This document shows, in pieces, positions 12,893 through 19,298 of a DNA stretch of 22,708 bases. The DNA lies in the IMG/VR virus record IMGVR_UViG_3300030331_001847, positions 1-22,708 of that record. The stretch is one strand, 5' to 3'. Position 1 is the first letter of the stretch, and the number at the start of each line of letters is the position of its first letter. Position numbers and translations under genes: made by a program. Source of the DNA: a virus. A model generated the notes under the pieces. It was not told the origin of the DNA. It did no database searches and saw only the letters and a program-made list of their open reading frames with translations.

Positions 12893-13238
12893 AGTGTTTC
12901 TTTTCCCAATAAAAATAAGCTTCCAATGGGTCTACAAACTTTATTAGTTTCTCTAGACCATCGATTGTTATCCAAGGCTCTTTGCTTTCGCCTTCCTTAT
13001 CACAACCAAGGCACAGCGCTTTGTTAACCAGTGGTTGATGATAGTTCTCCAATATGAAATGAGCCTGGGGCTGTGCATACAACCCTTCGTCATCTATATA
13101 TAAACCATCCCAGTTTTGATTGAACGTCACGCAGTCAAAGCTGGTGCAATCAATTAACTTGTAGATGTCTTTGTAGTCACCGCTGTAATCAACAGTGGTT
13201 ATGGTCTTTTCGAAAGGGTCTATCAAATATGCTTTCAT
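12861..13238 (-). CDS. Phage protein of unknown function (MKAYLIDP family-like)
   Basis: The start at 13238 is fixed by an ATGA overlap with the preceding gene and GGAG nine bases upstream. The 125-residue product opens MKAYLIDPFEKTITTVDYSG, then YKDIYKLIDCTSFDCV and DGLYIDDEGLYA, a pattern I know from small phage proteins of the DUF3846-like kind that keep 'ID...YIDDEG.L' near the middle. Those have no assigned role. A later NKALCLGCDKEGES segment includes a CxxC pair. It belongs to a run of four overlapping genes. Confidence 0.8.
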   Translation of the reverse strand: MKAYLIDPFEKTITTVDYSGDYKDIYKLIDCTSFDCVTFNQNWDGLYIDDEGLYAQPQAHFILENYHQPLVNKALCLGCDKEGESKEPWITIDGLEKLIKFVDPLEAYFYWEKKHYEITSGQTNS

Positions 13239-13459
13239 CGTTGAGCACTCCACATTTTTATGTCTTCGGTTAAGTCAGGTGGTGAGTCACGTACAAGCTT
13301 CTCACACTTGCTCCAATCATCGCATGTGAATCTTACGATCACACAGTTGTCTCCAGATATACCACCTCTCGGGTCGTACAATACTTCGGCATTGTCCAAA
13401 GCATTGATGCCATCATCAATTATCTGAAAGTCATTCATGCTTAGATATGGTCCTGACAT
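13235..13459 (-). CDS. Small protein of unknown function
   Basis: This 74-residue protein starts behind AGAGAGGTGA and is the first gene after the terminator and hairpin at 13492-13629. It has an acidic helical part (MNDFQIIDDGINALDN), a strand region NCVIVRFTCDDW and an end SPPDLTEDIKMWSAQR, a compact alpha/beta layout. It ends in an ATGA overlap with the next gene. The hairpin in its leader suggests that its expression is regulated at RNA level. No family is recognised. Confidence 0.75.
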   Translation of the reverse strand: MSGPYLSMNDFQIIDDGINALDNAEVLYDPRGGISGDNCVIVRFTCDDWSKCEKLVRDSPPDLTEDIKMWSAQR

Positions 13460-13491
13460 ATAGTCACCTCTCTGTTGGTTAGTAATAAGAT

Positions 13492-13557
13492 CACGGTAAA
13501 GAGTAGGAGTAAGTGGGACAAACAGGTTTCATTCTGTTTTACCTACTCTCTACCGTG
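13492..13557 (-). promoter_or_regulatory. Long imperfect inverted repeat in the leader of the 74-residue gene
   Basis: CACGGTAAAGAGTAGG at 13492-13507 pairs with CCTACTCTCTACCGTG at 13542-13557 in 15 of 16 positions (the exception can pair G-U in RNA). The 34-base loop holds a smaller AACAG/CTGTT hairpin. It lies between the terminator at 13596-13629 and the gene start at 13459. There is no T run. It could be a structured leader, an RNase III site or an operator; no convincing sigma-70 promoter is visible in this gap. Confidence 0.55.
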
Positions 13558-13595
13558 AAGCTGGTTAAGGCACACCACTCAGCCTGGCGCTGTGG

Positions 13596-13629
13596 AAAAA
13601 AACCCCGACGAACCGAAGTCCGCCGGGGG
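13596..13629 (-). terminator. Strong Rho-independent terminator with UUCG tetraloop
   Basis: On the minus strand the sequence reads CCCCGGCGGAC-TTCG-GTTCGTCGGGG followed by seven T (13596-13602). The stem is 11 pairs counting two G-U pairs, capped by a cUUCGg tetraloop. It lies eight bases after the stop codon of the 195-residue gene and should end the first early transcript. Confidence 0.92.
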
Positions 13630-13637
13630 CATGTGGG

Positions 13638-14225
13638 TTACGCAGCAGCGAGTTTGGCGCGAGCTCTCATGTCAGCCAACGCAGTCGCGCTGTCTTGTTG
13701 CTTGAGCTTGTCAACGATGTCATCCATCTGAACTTGCGCATCTGAAAAAGAATCGCAAGTACGGTTGTAGACCCACTCATCGTCAATAACCTCGGATGGA
13801 TTGAAATAGTGTAAATCAAAATCCATACCTTCGACGCATTGCATCATGTTAGAAGTAATGCAGTAGAGGGTCTTGAAGTCATCATCAACAAGCTGCTCCA
13901 CATTCTCGATCTCGCATGAGACACCTACGTCTTCACGAGCTTTCTCCGTTGGGTCGCAACCCCAAACCTCATCATCGAGGTTGGAAGAAATGATAAGTCT
14001 ACGAGCATTCCAACAGATCTTGTCCATCACGTCTTGCACGTAACCAAGGATCTGAATAGGAATGTACGCTCCCTCTGGATCAAGAGCTTCCGCAAAAGCT
14101 TGAAACACATTGTCTTCGAATGTGGAATCAAAGGAGTCAATGTATCGGGCAAGCTTTGCTTTTTTGCCAGCTCGAGACGAGACGGCAGATGCAGCGGAAG
14201 GAATGAATGTGTTTTTGTCAGTCAT
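13638..14225 (-). CDS. Acidic phage protein of unknown function, last gene of the first early operon
   Basis: This 195-residue protein starts behind AGGAGGT and is followed at once by a strong terminator. The first 30 residues are Ala/Ser/Lys-rich (SAASAVSSRAGKKAKLARYI), then an acidic body with four Cys spread along it (CWNARRLI, SCEIENVEQL, LYCITSNMMQC) and a helical, Ala-rich C-terminus (ADMRARAKLAAA). No known motif. The strong ribosome site and terminator suggest high expression, so it could be an abundant early or DNA-binding protein, but that is a guess. Confidence 0.85.
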   Translation of the reverse strand: MTDKNTFIPSAASAVSSRAGKKAKLARYIDSFDSTFEDNVFQAFAEALDPEGAYIPIQILGYVQDVMDKICWNARRLIISSNLDDEVWGCDPTEKAREDVGVSCEIENVEQLVDDDFKTLYCITSNMMQCVEGMDFDLHYFNPSEVIDDEWVYNRTCDSFSDAQVQMDDIVDKLKQQDSATALADMRARAKLAAA

Positions 14226-14309
14226 AAGTCGGTACCTCCTGTACCTAGTTTAGTTTTAGTTGTGAGCCTTGAAGCTCAAAATTGTCCTGACCATGAGGAT
14301 TGGAAATCC

Positions 14310-14474
14310 TCATGCAAAATCTTCGATACAATCTATGTCAAAGACTTGACCAGATAGATCTCTTACAACCTCTCCAAAGTTTATGTCAGCGGGATCTTTG
14401 TCTTCGAACCCATTGCCCCAGTAATACCCTGCAGGGTTGTTTAGGTCTATCTCTTGGTAGTCATTCATGGTCAT
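14310..14474 (-). CDS. Small acidic protein of unknown function
   Basis: A 54-codon frame begins at 14474, nine bases after AGGAGGT. The protein is acidic and aromatic (MTMNDYQEIDLNNPAGYYWG at the start, then FEDKDPADINFGEVV) and ends CIEDFA. It fills the space between two clear genes and has its own good ribosome site. An inner ATG at 14468 is less well placed. An unrelated 7-bp stem-loop (14295-14311) follows its end. Function unknown. Confidence 0.7.
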   Translation of the reverse strand: MTMNDYQEIDLNNPAGYYWGNGFEDKDPADINFGEVVRDLSGQVFDIDCIEDFA

Positions 14475-14481
14475 GGGATAA

Positions 14482-14631
14482 TTACCTCCTGTTTCTTATC
14501 CAAAATAAAACGATTCCTATAAATAGGAATATTAGTGAGATGTAAAATGCGGCTGTGTAAAGCCCCATTACAATTGGTAGTAGCGATAGCACCAACACTA
14601 CCGCTACTACAAATACAAGAATGTCTTTCAT
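14482..14631 (-). CDS. 49-residue membrane protein with two likely transmembrane helices
   Basis: The ATG at 14631 shares one base with the stop codon of the preceding gene (TAATG). The product is almost entirely hydrophobic: residues 4-25 and 26-45 form two membrane helices, with a short basic end IRNRR. The AGGAGG that codes for its last residues is also the ribosome site of the next gene, a sign of a real, tightly packed gene. The size and topology fit a tiny phage inner-membrane protein; holin activity cannot be excluded but there are no lysis genes nearby. Confidence 0.75.
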   Translation of the reverse strand: MKDILVFVVAVVLVLSLLPIVMGLYTAAFYISLIFLFIGIVLFWIRNRR

Positions 14632-14861
14632 TAGCTGTTCCAGAAATTCTCAAGGTCAATTGCTGCAGATAGCTCTGTGTGTGACTCGATGTCCTCCAAC
14701 ACATCGTCAATGTCAAGAAGCGCGGCAGCGATTGCTATCGCAGCTAGGTCATACGCTGCATCGCGCGGGTTAGTTTTAACGTACTCGATTGCTCTTGAAC
14801 CAAGTGCCTTTGCTTTCGATAGAAAGGGAGTTGCTTTTTCTTTCATCTCTTCCATCTTCAT
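14631..14861 (-). CDS. Small helical protein of unknown function
   Basis: This 76-residue protein starts behind AGGAGAAGG. It is helical: a charged part (MKMEEMKEKATPFLSKAKAL), an Ala/Ile-rich stretch (AAYDLAAIAIAAALLDIDD) that could lie on a membrane or form a helical bundle, and an acidic end (DLENFWNS). It overlaps the previous gene by four bases and the next by one, placing it in the middle of a four-gene coupled set with two membrane proteins. Confidence 0.75.
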   Translation of the reverse strand: MKMEEMKEKATPFLSKAKALGSRAIEYVKTNPRDAAYDLAAIAIAAALLDIDDVLEDIESHTELSAAIDLENFWNS

Positions 14862-15124
14862 CGATACCTTCTCCTTCTTTTATTGCTCTTTATTTCTACA
14901 AGTTTGACTAGGACACCAGTGAAACCTAGTACCCCAGTAAATGGCATTGCGAAACACGCAAATACCAAGAACACTATGAATGGCAAATCATCTGGCTTTA
15001 CGATCTCAGTAATTGAGTCATCCATCAGAAGACTAACGCCTGAGAACAGGCAGATAGTACAGAGCAGTAAAGCCAAGATGGTCATGCAGATGGCAAAGAT
15101 GTCTACGAATGAGTAATCTCTCAT
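14858..15124 (-). CDS. Small membrane protein with two transmembrane helices and basic tail
   Basis: This 88-residue protein starts behind GGAGAAA with ATGA overlaps at both ends. It has hydrophobic helices at about residues 8-32 and 48-72 and a strongly basic end SNKRRRRYR, which points to both ends lying on the cytoplasmic side. The short loop between helices holds several acidic residues (DDSITEIVKPDD). No family is recognised; small two-helix proteins of early phage operons often act at the host membrane. Confidence 0.8.
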   Translation of the reverse strand: MRDYSFVDIFAICMTILALLLCTICLFSGVSLLMDDSITEIVKPDDLPFIVFLVFACFAMPFTGVLGFTGVLVKLVEIKSNKRRRRYR

Positions 15125-15405
15125 GCTGTTTCTCCCCTAGGTGTCATGTTGATGATACGCATTAGTTCTGTTTGACAGCATCGTTCAAACATAGGGTGAT
15201 TCTCAGCACCAAGCACGTTGTATAGATGCCAGCCCTCAAGCCAATCAAGTCTTTGCTTTTCGATTGCATCTAACTTTAAGAATAGATGTCCGATCTCGAC
15301 TTGTAGTTGAGCTTTTCTCTCTTTAGCTTTGATCAATTCCAGTTTGGTTAGAACTCCGTTGATCAAATCTGCGGGGTCCATTGGGGGATAAGCTTTTCTG
15401 TTCAT
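15121..15405 (-). CDS. Small helical protein of unknown function
   Basis: This 94-residue protein starts behind AGGAGGT, a site lying inside the end of the DUF2493-like gene. It is mainly helical: residues 20-55 form a Lys/Glu/Leu-rich likely coiled coil (LELIKAKERKAQLQVEIGHL), followed by an aromatic turn (DWLEGWHLYNVLGAENHP) and MFERCCQTELMRI. No catalytic motif is seen. It overlaps the next gene by four bases. Confidence 0.8.
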   Translation of the reverse strand: MNRKAYPPMDPADLINGVLTKLELIKAKERKAQLQVEIGHLFLKLDAIEKQRLDWLEGWHLYNVLGAENHPMFERCCQTELMRIINMTPRGETA

Positions 15406-15407
15406 AG

Positions 15408-15842
15408 TTACGCCACCTCCTGACGTAGTTTTGGGTTTTGTATCATTAGGACACGAATGAATAAGCCTTTCTTCTCAGCTATCTCAATCATGTGTTTAGT
15501 GCCTTTGGACTTACCGTCCCATATTGCAATAAGCGCATCTGCATTGTCAGCCATCTGAACATTGCGTCGATAGCCAGCAGACTTGCCATAAAGATCCCAG
15601 TTTGCAGGGAACTGCTCGATCTTGAAATCACGATGCTTTGCATATGCTTCACCGATTCTGTCTGAGCCACGAGCCGTGCCTGATAAGACAGTGATTTGAT
15701 GATGCTTTGCCTTCTCCGAGAGAAGCTTATCAAAGCGGGGAGTGAGATCACGAAGCATTAGATTAGGACTTGCAGGAAGCTCACGAGAACCAGCAATGAT
15801 TACTCTGAATGGTGAAGGGAAAAGCTCGATTTGATTTTGCAT
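15408..15842 (-). CDS. DUF2493/YspA-like SLOG-family nucleotide-binding protein
   Basis: This 144-residue protein starts behind AAAAGGAG and matches the DUF2493 layout: VIIAGSRELPASPN (GSR at 18-20), LSGTARGSDRIGE at about 53-65, FPANWDLYGKSAGYRRN at 78-94, and NADALIAIWDGKSKGT at 100-115. This is a Rossmann-like SLOG fold predicted to bind nucleotides or nucleotide-derived ligands and often found in phages and defence loci; its exact reaction is unknown. It is the first sizeable gene after the repeat cluster at 15,907-16,222, so that cluster is a good candidate for its regulation. Confidence 0.9.
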   Translation of the reverse strand: MQNQIELFPSPFRVIIAGSRELPASPNLMLRDLTPRFDKLLSEKAKHHQITVLSGTARGSDRIGEAYAKHRDFKIEQFPANWDLYGKSAGYRRNVQMADNADALIAIWDGKSKGTKHMIEIAEKKGLFIRVLMIQNPKLRQEVA

Positions 15843-15906
15843 AATTTACTCCTTTTATGCTGATTAGAATCAAAGTTGATCTGACCATTAGCTGCGGAGC
15901 AGGTAA

Positions 15907-16222
15907 TGTGTGCCAGATATGAGGTATGTGTGCCAGATTTTTTGGTTTGTGTGCCAGATTGTGTGCCAAGTCAAAAGTGAGATAAGTCATTGATTAATTA
16001 GCGAATTGATCAATGTGTGTCATGTGTGTCAACTTGTTTTAGGTTCTCTAAAAAAAGTCTAATGTCTAATGTCTAGGGTCTAGTTTTAAACTATGTCTAT
16101 TTTTGGTGACACACATGGTACACATTGGCTAAAGCCAAGTGTTAATGTAAATAAATCAATTAGTTAGATGTGTGCCAAGTACTGATGTAGTACCTGACAC
16201 ACACGTAAAAAGCTGACACACG
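15907..16222. repeat. Cluster of eleven TGTGTGYCA repeats (iteron- or operator-like)
   Basis: This gene-free stretch (15,843-16,239) holds TGTGTGYCA on the plus strand at 15907, 15927, 15948, 15960, 16014, 16023 and 16169, its complement TGRCACACA at 16107 and 16195, and one-mismatch copies at 16116 and 16214. The first four are 20, 21 and 12 bases apart; two at 16014 and 16023 are directly tandem. Between them are AT-rich blocks and a GTCTAAT repeat (16057-16081). On the minus strand some copies extend to TTGACACACA, which resembles a -35 element. Such clusters bind replication initiators or regulators. An origin or operator of the early operon is the likely role. Confidence 0.85.
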
Positions 16223-16239
16223 GGGGCGCGATGTCAAGA

Positions 16240-16404
16240 TCAGAGATCGTTGTCACCGAATATTGGATCTGTGTCTGGTTCGTAAAGTTCTTCGAGTGTG
16301 TAGCCTGTTATGTCTTCCCAGTCAGGGTCACATTCAGGACAGCTGTAGCATTTAAAGTCTGGGTCTGGGAGGCATTCGGGGTCTTGTATTTCACATGGGT
16401 TCAT
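16240..16404 (-). CDS. 54-residue Cys-rich zinc-binding-like mini-protein
   Basis: This frame starts at 16404 with AGGAGA upstream. The protein has Cys4, Cys11, Cys19, Cys22 and Cys25 in the order MNPC...ECLP...CYSCPECD, so a CxxCxxC core could bind zinc or be oxidised. The second half is acidic (DWEDITGYTLEELYEPDTD). It lies between the repeat cluster and the first gene of the early operon, on the same strand. The CPEC piece resembles that in the zinc-ribbon protein at 8490-8960, but only over a few residues. Function unknown. Confidence 0.7.
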   Translation of the reverse strand: MNPCEIQDPECLPDPDFKCYSCPECDPDWEDITGYTLEELYEPDTDPIFGDNDL

Positions 16405-16423
16405 AGTCTTTGGTCTCCTGTTG

Positions 16424-16687
16424 TTATACGACTAGATCAGCTAAAGTTTTGCCAAGCTCTTCTGAAAGTAATACACCACCTGTAATTACTGCTGCATTGA
16501 TTGCTAGGCCAGCGGCGTATGCCTTGGGGTTTCTTGTTGCGGTGCGCCGTTCAATCTCTGCTTGGATTAGTGCGAGTGCGCCTGCCTTCTTTAAGTTCCA
16601 TTTCATTTCTAAAGTGTGCTTTCTAATTCCTAAAAGTTCATTGTCTGTTAGGTTCTTGAGGTTGTTCATTGCATTCTTGATATTCAT
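16424..16687 (-). CDS. First gene of the minus-strand operon, small protein of unknown function
   Basis: I choose the ATG at 16687 behind TGGAG, because the longer in-frame form would run through the direct repeats of the intergenic region. The 87-residue product opens with a polar helix (MNIKNAMNNLKNLTDNELLG), has a basic middle (RRTATRNPKAYAAG) and ends with a hydrophobic, Ala/Val-rich helix (INAAVITGGVLLSEELG). The end could be a membrane helix or a helical bundle. It is the most upstream early gene visible on this strand, so it may be among the first expressed. No family is recognised. Confidence 0.7.
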   Translation of the reverse strand: MNIKNAMNNLKNLTDNELLGIRKHTLEMKWNLKKAGALALIQAEIERRTATRNPKAYAAGLAINAAVITGGVLLSEELGKTLADLVV

Positions 16688-16746
16688 AGGTTGCTCCAAT
16701 TGATTCGAAATTGTCCTGACCGGACCCGAGCCTGCGAGGGTACGTT

Positions 16747-16790
16747 TGCGAAACAAGGTTCCAGCCCGACAATGCGAAACAAGGTTCCAG
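16747..16790. repeat. 18-base direct repeat in the divergent intergenic region
   Basis: TGCGAAACAAGGTTCCAG occurs at 16747-16764 and 16773-16790, 26 bases apart start to start, with CCCGAC/GTCGGG (16765-16770 and 16790-16795) as an inverted pair around the second copy. The region lies between the two divergent operons and about 140 bases before the first late gene. Paired sites of this kind could be a regulator operator or part of the packaging start site (cos or pac). Confidence 0.7.
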
Positions 16791-16895
16791 TCGGGGAGAT
16801 CGGGGAAACGGGTAGCTGGACAGCGGCATGGGGAGATAGTGTCTCAGCGATTCAGAAAAAATTTTTCAAAAAAATTTTCCAGAAAATTCCTGCCC

Positions 16896-16924
16896 TTGTG
16901 ATTGGATAAAACAAAAGATAAGAT
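16896..16924 (+). promoter_or_regulatory. Candidate promoter of the late operon
   Basis: TTGTGA (16896-16901) and TAAGAT (16919-16924) are 17 bases apart, each matching the sigma-70 consensus at four of six positions, just after an A/T-tract region (16851-16890) that could bend DNA or act as an UP element. Transcription would start near 16931, at the ATG of the first late gene. The match is modest and a phage-controlled promoter may be used instead. Confidence 0.35.
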
Positions 16925-16930
16925 CGCGCC

Positions 16931-17182
16931 ATGTCCCAAGTTAAACAGATGTTATCTATCGAGGGCTTAGAGTTTGCAATCCTTGGAACTGGCAGGTCTC
17001 CTGGGGGTTACGAAGTCTTGGTTTACGATGGTTACAAAGTAGAGGCAGTACGTTCTATCGAGGATTATCGACAAGAATTAGAGGGTGCTGGGTTATTACA
17101 TATGGCACCTATATTCGTTTATCTTGACGAAGGTGTACGTGACGAAATTGGCAGAGAGCAACGAACAACAACCGTCCACTGA
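16931..17182 (+). CDS. Small protein of unknown function at the head of the late operon
   Basis: This 83-residue frame starts at an ATG with no ribosome site. The protein is alpha/beta-like: LEFAILGTGRSPGGYEVLVYDG early, a helix SIEDYRQELEGAG, then APIFVYLDEGVRDEIGREQ. The last 44 bases overlap the small terminase gene, so that gene may be translated by coupling. No family is recognised. The frame is open, well composed and in the place where many phages carry a small pre-terminase gene. Confidence 0.7.
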   Translation: MSQVKQMLSIEGLEFAILGTGRSPGGYEVLVYDGYKVEAVRSIEDYRQELEGAGLLHMAPIFVYLDEGVRDEIGREQRTTTVH

Positions 17183-17657
17183 GGACGTAGTAGAGTTTCA
17201 ATCTCATATGCCCTACATGGGCTTGAGCCTAGGAGACTTAACTGTTCAACAAGAAAAGCTTGTGATGCTTGTACTTAGTGGTATGAGCATAGCAGCCGCT
17301 GGGCGCGGTGCAGGTTATTCCAACACTAACGCTGTTTACGATGCGATCAAAAGACCCAAGGTCGCTCAGGCATTAGAGTATTTCCGTGAGCAGATGCGCG
17401 AAGACGTAAACTTTACTGTGGCTAACGCACACATTATGTATATGGACGCTTATCAGTCTGCCTCTAACGCAACTGAAATGAAAAACACTGTTGATAGCTT
17501 AGTCAAACTGCATGGGTTGGGTACTCCTGATACAGCAGCGCAGGTAAATATAAGTATCGACACCACCCCCAAACAGTTAGAAAGGATGTCTGACGAAGAG
17601 CTACTGAAGATTGCTGGTAAGGATGCTGCTTATCTAGAACCCGCCTCAGATGATTGA
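17139..17657 (+). CDS. terS: Terminase small subunit
   Basis: I choose the GTG at 17139, six bases after GAAGG; a GTG at 17133 and a longer form from 17085 are also in frame. The 172-residue product has a predicted helix-turn-helix region (LTVQQEKLVMLVLSG...AAAGRGAGYSNTNAVYDAIK, about residues 34-72), a central helix-rich part, and a C-terminal segment (LERMSDEELLKIAG) like many small terminases. It recognises the packaging site and feeds the concatemer to the large subunit. It overlaps the large subunit by eight bases, and its position just upstream strongly supports the call. Confidence 0.85.
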   Translation: MTKLAESNEQQPSTEDVVEFQSHMPYMGLSLGDLTVQQEKLVMLVLSGMSIAAAGRGAGYSNTNAVYDAIKRPKVAQALEYFREQMREDVNFTVANAHIMYMDAYQSASNATEMKNTVDSLVKLHGLGTPDTAAQVNISIDTTPKQLERMSDEELLKIAGKDAAYLEPASDD

Positions 17658-19296
17658 AGTCCCACAGCAACAATGCAAGCGTTGTAAAAACCTGCACCCT
17701 GAGACTTTGTACTCAGGTAACGATGGTTTTTGTGTTTACTGCAAAGCAGATGAGGCTGAGTCTATACCACCACCTGCTTCTCCTATAGTAGAAGAAGTTG
17801 TCCCACAACAATCTGTAGAAGAAAAAGCCAGGGCAGAACTCGCTTTACGTTTTTTGACCCGCAAAAGACTGTTACCTTTTGTTGAAAGATTCAACGCCGA
17901 TTACCAAGCAGGATGGGTACATAAAGATGTCTGCAAACGCCTCGAGGAGTTCAGCAAAAAAGTGGTGGCGAAAGAATCACCTCGCCTCATGTTATTCCTC
18001 CCTCCGCGCCACGGTAAGTCTACTTTGGCTTCAGTTGCGTTTCCGGCTTGGCATCTGGGCCGTAACCCGCAACACGAATTCATTTCATGTTCGTACAGCG
18101 GCTCGTTGGCTATGGGATTCAGTCGGAAGGTCAGGGGATTATTGCGGGAGCCTACTTATAAGACTGCATTCGAGACTCGGCTTGATCCTGAGTCGCAATC
18201 AGCGGAAGCTTGGCTTACTACTGCTGGCGGTGGCTTTGTCGCCGCTGGTGTGGGGGGTGGTATTACTGGTAAGGGAGCTCACGTTCTGGTTATCGATGAT
18301 CCAGTAAAAAACCGCGAAGACGCAGAAAGTCAGAATAACAGAGATGCAAACTGGGATTGGTATACGTCCACGGCTTACACAAGGTTAGCGCCTGGCGGAG
18401 GAGTCTTAGTTATTCTTACGCGCTGGCATGATGATGACCTTGCAGGGAGATTGCTAAAGGCTACTGCAGAAGGTGGCGATGATTGGGAAGTGGTTAGATA
18501 CCCAGCCATAGCTGAAAGCGAAGAACACTATCGGGATGCGGGGGAAGCACTACACCCAGAGCGTTACAGCGTAGATGCCCTTGACCAGATTCGAAAGGCA
18601 GTTGGCCCTAGAGATTGGTCAGCACTTTATCAACAAAACCCTGTGGCGGATGACGGCGAATACTTTACCCGTGACATGATCCAATACTATGACCCCGAAG
18701 ATATAGACATGGATGCGATGCGTTATTACTGCGCATGGGACTTAGCTATTGGTAAAAAAGACAGAAACGATTATACGGTAGGTATGGTTATAGGCGTTAA
18801 TGAGTATGACGAATTATTCATTGTTGATGTTGTTCGTGGTAGATTTGACGGCTTTGAGATAGTAGAAAGAATATTAGACCTGTACGAAGAGTGGAAACCT
18901 TCGATGATTGGTATTGAGAAAGGGCATATTGAGATGGCTCTTGGCCCTTTTCTTGAGAAACGTATACGGGAGCGGGGGCTTTACGAGGCGTACATAAAAG
19001 ACTTACGAACTGGTCGTAGGGATAAGGAGGCTAGAGCGAGAGCAATCCAAGGACGGATGCAGCAGGGAATGGTATATTTTCCGCGCGACGAGATATTTAC
19101 GGGGCCATTAGTCGCAGAGATGTTACGTTTCCCTGGGGGTGTAAATGATGACCAAGTTGATGCTTTGGCATGGTTGGGTTTGATGATGACAGAGTTTGCC
19201 ACTTATCAGGCACCTGTCATCCGAGAGCCTTCATGGAGAGACAAACTGGATTATTTAACAGCTACCCCGAAACATAAATCAGCGATGAGTGCCTAA
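17650..19296 (+). CDS. terL: Terminase large subunit with N-terminal zinc knuckle
   Basis: This 548-residue protein has the packaging ATPase motifs: Walker A PPRHGKST at 118-125, Walker B VLVIDDP with Asp216-Asp217, and the coupling motif TRWHDDDLAG at about 257. The RNase H-like nuclease follows with WDLAIG (Asp364), IGIEKG (Glu423) and DDQVDALAW (Asp504). In addition, residues 9-31 form CKRC...CVYC (Cys9, Cys12, Cys28, Cys31), a zinc knuckle before the ATPase that most large terminases lack, joined by a Pro/Glu-rich linker. It cuts concatemeric DNA and pumps it into the prohead through the portal encoded next. Confidence 0.96.
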   Translation: MIEVPQQQCKRCKNLHPETLYSGNDGFCVYCKADEAESIPPPASPIVEEVVPQQSVEEKARAELALRFLTRKRLLPFVERFNADYQAGWVHKDVCKRLEEFSKKVVAKESPRLMLFLPPRHGKSTLASVAFPAWHLGRNPQHEFISCSYSGSLAMGFSRKVRGLLREPTYKTAFETRLDPESQSAEAWLTTAGGGFVAAGVGGGITGKGAHVLVIDDPVKNREDAESQNNRDANWDWYTSTAYTRLAPGGGVLVILTRWHDDDLAGRLLKATAEGGDDWEVVRYPAIAESEEHYRDAGEALHPERYSVDALDQIRKAVGPRDWSALYQQNPVADDGEYFTRDMIQYYDPEDIDMDAMRYYCAWDLAIGKKDRNDYTVGMVIGVNEYDELFIVDVVRGRFDGFEIVERILDLYEEWKPSMIGIEKGHIEMALGPFLEKRIRERGLYEAYIKDLRTGRRDKEARARAIQGRMQQGMVYFPRDEIFTGPLVAEMLRFPGGVNDDQVDALAWLGLMMTEFATYQAPVIREPSWRDKLDYLTATPKHKSAMSA

Positions 19297-19298
19297 CT

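Noticed and set aside
14245-14313. 22-codon frame on the minus strand with ATGA overlap to the 54-residue gene
   Set aside because: Too short, no good ribosome site, and its sequence is mainly two hairpins (GAGGATT/AATCCTC and TGAGC/GCTCA); no sign of protein character.
14482-14631. Holin call for the 49-residue two-helix protein
   Set aside because: No endolysin or spanin genes lie nearby and it is embedded in an early operon; size and helices alone are not enough.
15781-15990. Open frame on the minus strand with repeated LAH-type units across the repeat cluster
   Set aside because: It lies over the TGTGTGCCA repeats and overlaps the start of the DUF2493-like gene, lacks a ribosome site, and its repeats are only the translated DNA repeats.
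14278-16721. 14-base match AAATTGTCCTGACC at 14279-14292 and 16708-16721, both upstream of early genes
   Set aside because: A couple of 14-base matches are expected by chance in a window of this size, and no promoter elements accompany both.
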